From Prevotella sp. (GTDB taxonomy: Bacteria; Bacteroidota; Bacteroidia; Bacteroidales; Dysgonomonadaceae), in assembly GCA_031263965.1 (NCBI GenBank), contig JAISES010000274.1, positions 1-6,772 on the forward strand: a DNA stretch of 6,772 bases. The letters run 5' to 3'. Within the stretch, counting starts at the first letter, position 1; every line of letters begins with the position of its first letter. Of this stretch, positions 5,597-6,772 are shown one piece after another. The notes beneath the pieces were generated by a model that was not told where the DNA came from, did not search any database, and worked only from the letters and a program-made list of their open reading frames with translations. Made by a program: the position numbers and the translations under genes.

Positions 5597-6595
5597 ATGA
5601 GTTTTCCCGGTAAAATAGCAATATTAGGAGGCGGAACATGGGCTACTGCATTAGCCAAGATCATGCTCAATCACGAGAAGCATATCAACTGGTATATGCG
5701 CCGTCCCGAACAGATTGCCGATTTTAAGAAAACAGGACATAATCCGTCTTATCTTTCGACAGTAGAATTTAACCTGGACAGGATAAAATTCTATTCGGAT
5801 ATTACCAAGGTAGTGGAAGAGTCGGATACATTGATTCTGGCCGTGCCCTCGCCTTTTCTTAAAGGGCATCTTGATAAACTGGAAACGAGGCTGGATAATA
5901 AATTTATTATTTCGGCTATCAAGGGAATAGTTCCACCCGAAAATCTTCCGGTAACAGATTATCTGACACAGTATTATAATGTTCCTGCCGGAAATATGGC
6001 TATTGTCGGCGGTCCTTGCCATGCGGAAGAAATAGCGTTGGAGCGTTTGACATATCCAACGATCGCGTGTCCGGATATTGATAAGGCGCATGCCATAGCC
6101 CGGATTTTTTCTAACAGGTTTGTGCGTGCTTCGGTGTCGAACGATGTTGCCGGAATAGAGTTGGCAGCGGTTCTGAAAAACGTATATGCCATCGCTTCGG
6201 GCATCTGCCACGGTTTGAAATACGGCGATAACTTTCAGGCGGTGCTGGTATCAAACGCCATATCGGAAATGGAACGGTTTGTAGACGTTGTGTCGCCTAT
6301 CGGAAGGCAGATTCAGGACTCGGCCTATCTGGGAGACCTGTTGGTGACCTGCTACTCCAGTTTCAGCCGCAACCGTACATTCGGTTCGATGATCGGTAAA
6401 GGATATTCTGTGAAAGCGGCGCAGGTAGAGATGGAAATGATTGCCGAAGGTTATTTCGGTACAAAATGTGTAATGGAAATAAACGAAAAGTATAATGTAA
6501 ATATCCCGATTGCCGATATGGTTTATCGCATATTATATGAAAATTCTCCGGCGCAGCAGGAGGTGAAGGCGCTGAGGGAACAAATATTAAAATAG
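5597..6595 (+). CDS. gpsA: Glycerol-3-phosphate dehydrogenase [NAD(P)+]
   Basis: The cytoplasmic enzyme reduces dihydroxyacetone phosphate to sn-glycerol 3-phosphate, the backbone precursor of phospholipids. The product is 332 residues, the usual family length. The N-terminal Rossmann domain starts KIAILGGGTWATALAK (6-21, dinucleotide-binding loop), followed by LILAVPSPFL (79-88), SAIKGI (106-111) and VGGPCHAEEIA (137-147). The C-terminal helical domain has IELAAVLKNVYAIASG (187-202) with the expected catalytic lysine at 194, GLKYGDN (206-212), and GDLLVTCYSSFSRNRTFG (246-263), the conserved substrate-binding segment. The frame extends upstream to a GTG at 5585 inside a repeat; the ATG at 5597 gives the conserved start MSFPGKIAILGGG. 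It follows lysS, a pairing I recall from Bacteroidales, often followed there by pgi, which is not seen here. It lacks a clear terminator. Confidence 0.96.
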   Translation: MSFPGKIAILGGGTWATALAKIMLNHEKHINWYMRRPEQIADFKKTGHNPSYLSTVEFNLDRIKFYSDITKVVEESDTLILAVPSPFLKGHLDKLETRLDNKFIISAIKGIVPPENLPVTDYLTQYYNVPAGNMAIVGGPCHAEEIALERLTYPTIACPDIDKAHAIARIFSNRFVRASVSNDVAGIELAAVLKNVYAIASGICHGLKYGDNFQAVLVSNAISEMERFVDVVSPIGRQIQDSAYLGDLLVTCYSSFSRNRTFGSMIGKGYSVKAAQVEMEMIAEGYFGTKCVMEINEKYNVNIPIADMVYRILYENSPAQQEVKALREQILK

Positions 6596-6762
6596 GGTAA
6601 TTGATATATGAAAGGTTACACTGAGAACCACTGAGATTATGATAGATAATAACTATAGGTATAGCGATTGATTAACTTTAATATCACATTATTAAAGAAC
6701 GGTTCAAAGAAATATATAATAAACATTATATAGAACAAATGTATATAGCTGTCATTTATAGC
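6596..6762. other. AT-rich sequence downstream of gpsA without a visible gene
   Basis: No coding region is supported. A 7-bp inverted pair, CTTTAAT (6676-6682) and ATTAAAG (6691-6697), encloses an 8-nt loop but is all weak pairs and has no following T-tract, so I do not call a terminator. The short CACTGAG repeat at 6618-6637 is listed separately. Confidence 0.6.
6618..6637 (+). repeat. Two-copy decamer repeat containing CACTGAG
   Basis: ACACTGAGAA is followed directly by CCACTGAGAT, eight of ten bases identical, giving CACTGAG twice with a 10-bp period. It resembles, in style only, the decamer-type tandem sequences scattered between genes in some bacteria. Two units may be chance. Confidence 0.4.
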
Positions 6763-6772
6763 AGATCGGAAG
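6763..6772 (+). other. Probable Illumina adapter remnant at the contig end
   Basis: The final ten bases, AGATCGGAAG, are identical to the first ten bases of the common Illumina TruSeq adapter (AGATCGGAAGAGC). A match placed exactly at the end of the sequence is best explained by untrimmed read-through in the assembly and not by genomic DNA. It also implies that the window ends at a contig end. Confidence 0.8.

Noticed and set aside
5651..6211. 186-codon open frame on the minus strand opposite gpsA
   Set aside because: It is antisense to a clear full-length gpsA with all its motifs; the translation is unlike any family I know and is Cys/His/Arg/Ile-rich, as shadow frames are.
6676..6697. AT-only inverted repeat as the gpsA terminator
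   Set aside because: A 7-bp stem with one G-C pair and no following T-tract is too weak to call.

Overview
This 6772-bp window reads as chromosome of a Bacteroidota bacterium, most likely order Bacteroidales. The reasons are the lysine-tRNA ligase with a Bacteroidota-type C-terminal extension, followed directly by gpsA; a membrane regulator of the Bacteroidota family DUF6377; a SUI1/eIF1-like protein upstream of a RecB/AddA-like helicase; exact matches to the Bacteroides -7 promoter element TAnnTTTG; and an AT-rich composition. A Dysgonomonas- or Parabacteroides-like host is a guess from style, not a demonstrated assignment.

Layout. The left half is on the minus strand. Reading leftward from about 3.2 kb, it holds a DUF6377 membrane-anchored regulator (1601-3226), a ~100-bp near-perfect palindrome resembling a MITE (1502-1604), a SUI1-family protein (1126-1464), and the N-terminal 382 codons of a UvrD/RecB-type helicase that runs off the left edge (1-1148) and overlaps the SUI1 gene by 23 bp. 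A 529-bp divergent intergenic region (3227-3755) contains a cluster of three hairpins and candidate promoters on both sides. The right half is on the plus strand: lysS (3756-5501) and gpsA (5597-6595), then an AT-rich tail without a gene. The last ten bases match the start of the standard Illumina adapter, so the right end is probably a contig end.

How the genes work together. They are mostly housekeeping and not one system: tRNA-Lys charging, supply of glycerol-3-phosphate for phospholipids, a translation-factor-like protein and a recombination/repair helicase. The DUF6377 protein appears to be a single-chain sensor-regulator with a periplasmic TPR-like part, one membrane span and a cytoplasmic helix-turn-helix; nothing here shows its target. 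I see no defence island, secretion system, CRISPR array or biosynthetic cluster.

The most interesting signal is between the genes. All three sizeable spaces between complete genes hold palindromic repeats, and two genes (DUF6377 and lysS) have stop codons inside a repeat. The 1502-1604 palindrome looks like a clean insertion at a TA dinucleotide: removing it in silico leaves the DUF6377 stop in place and brings a TTTC tetramer 20 bp upstream of the SUI1 -7 box.
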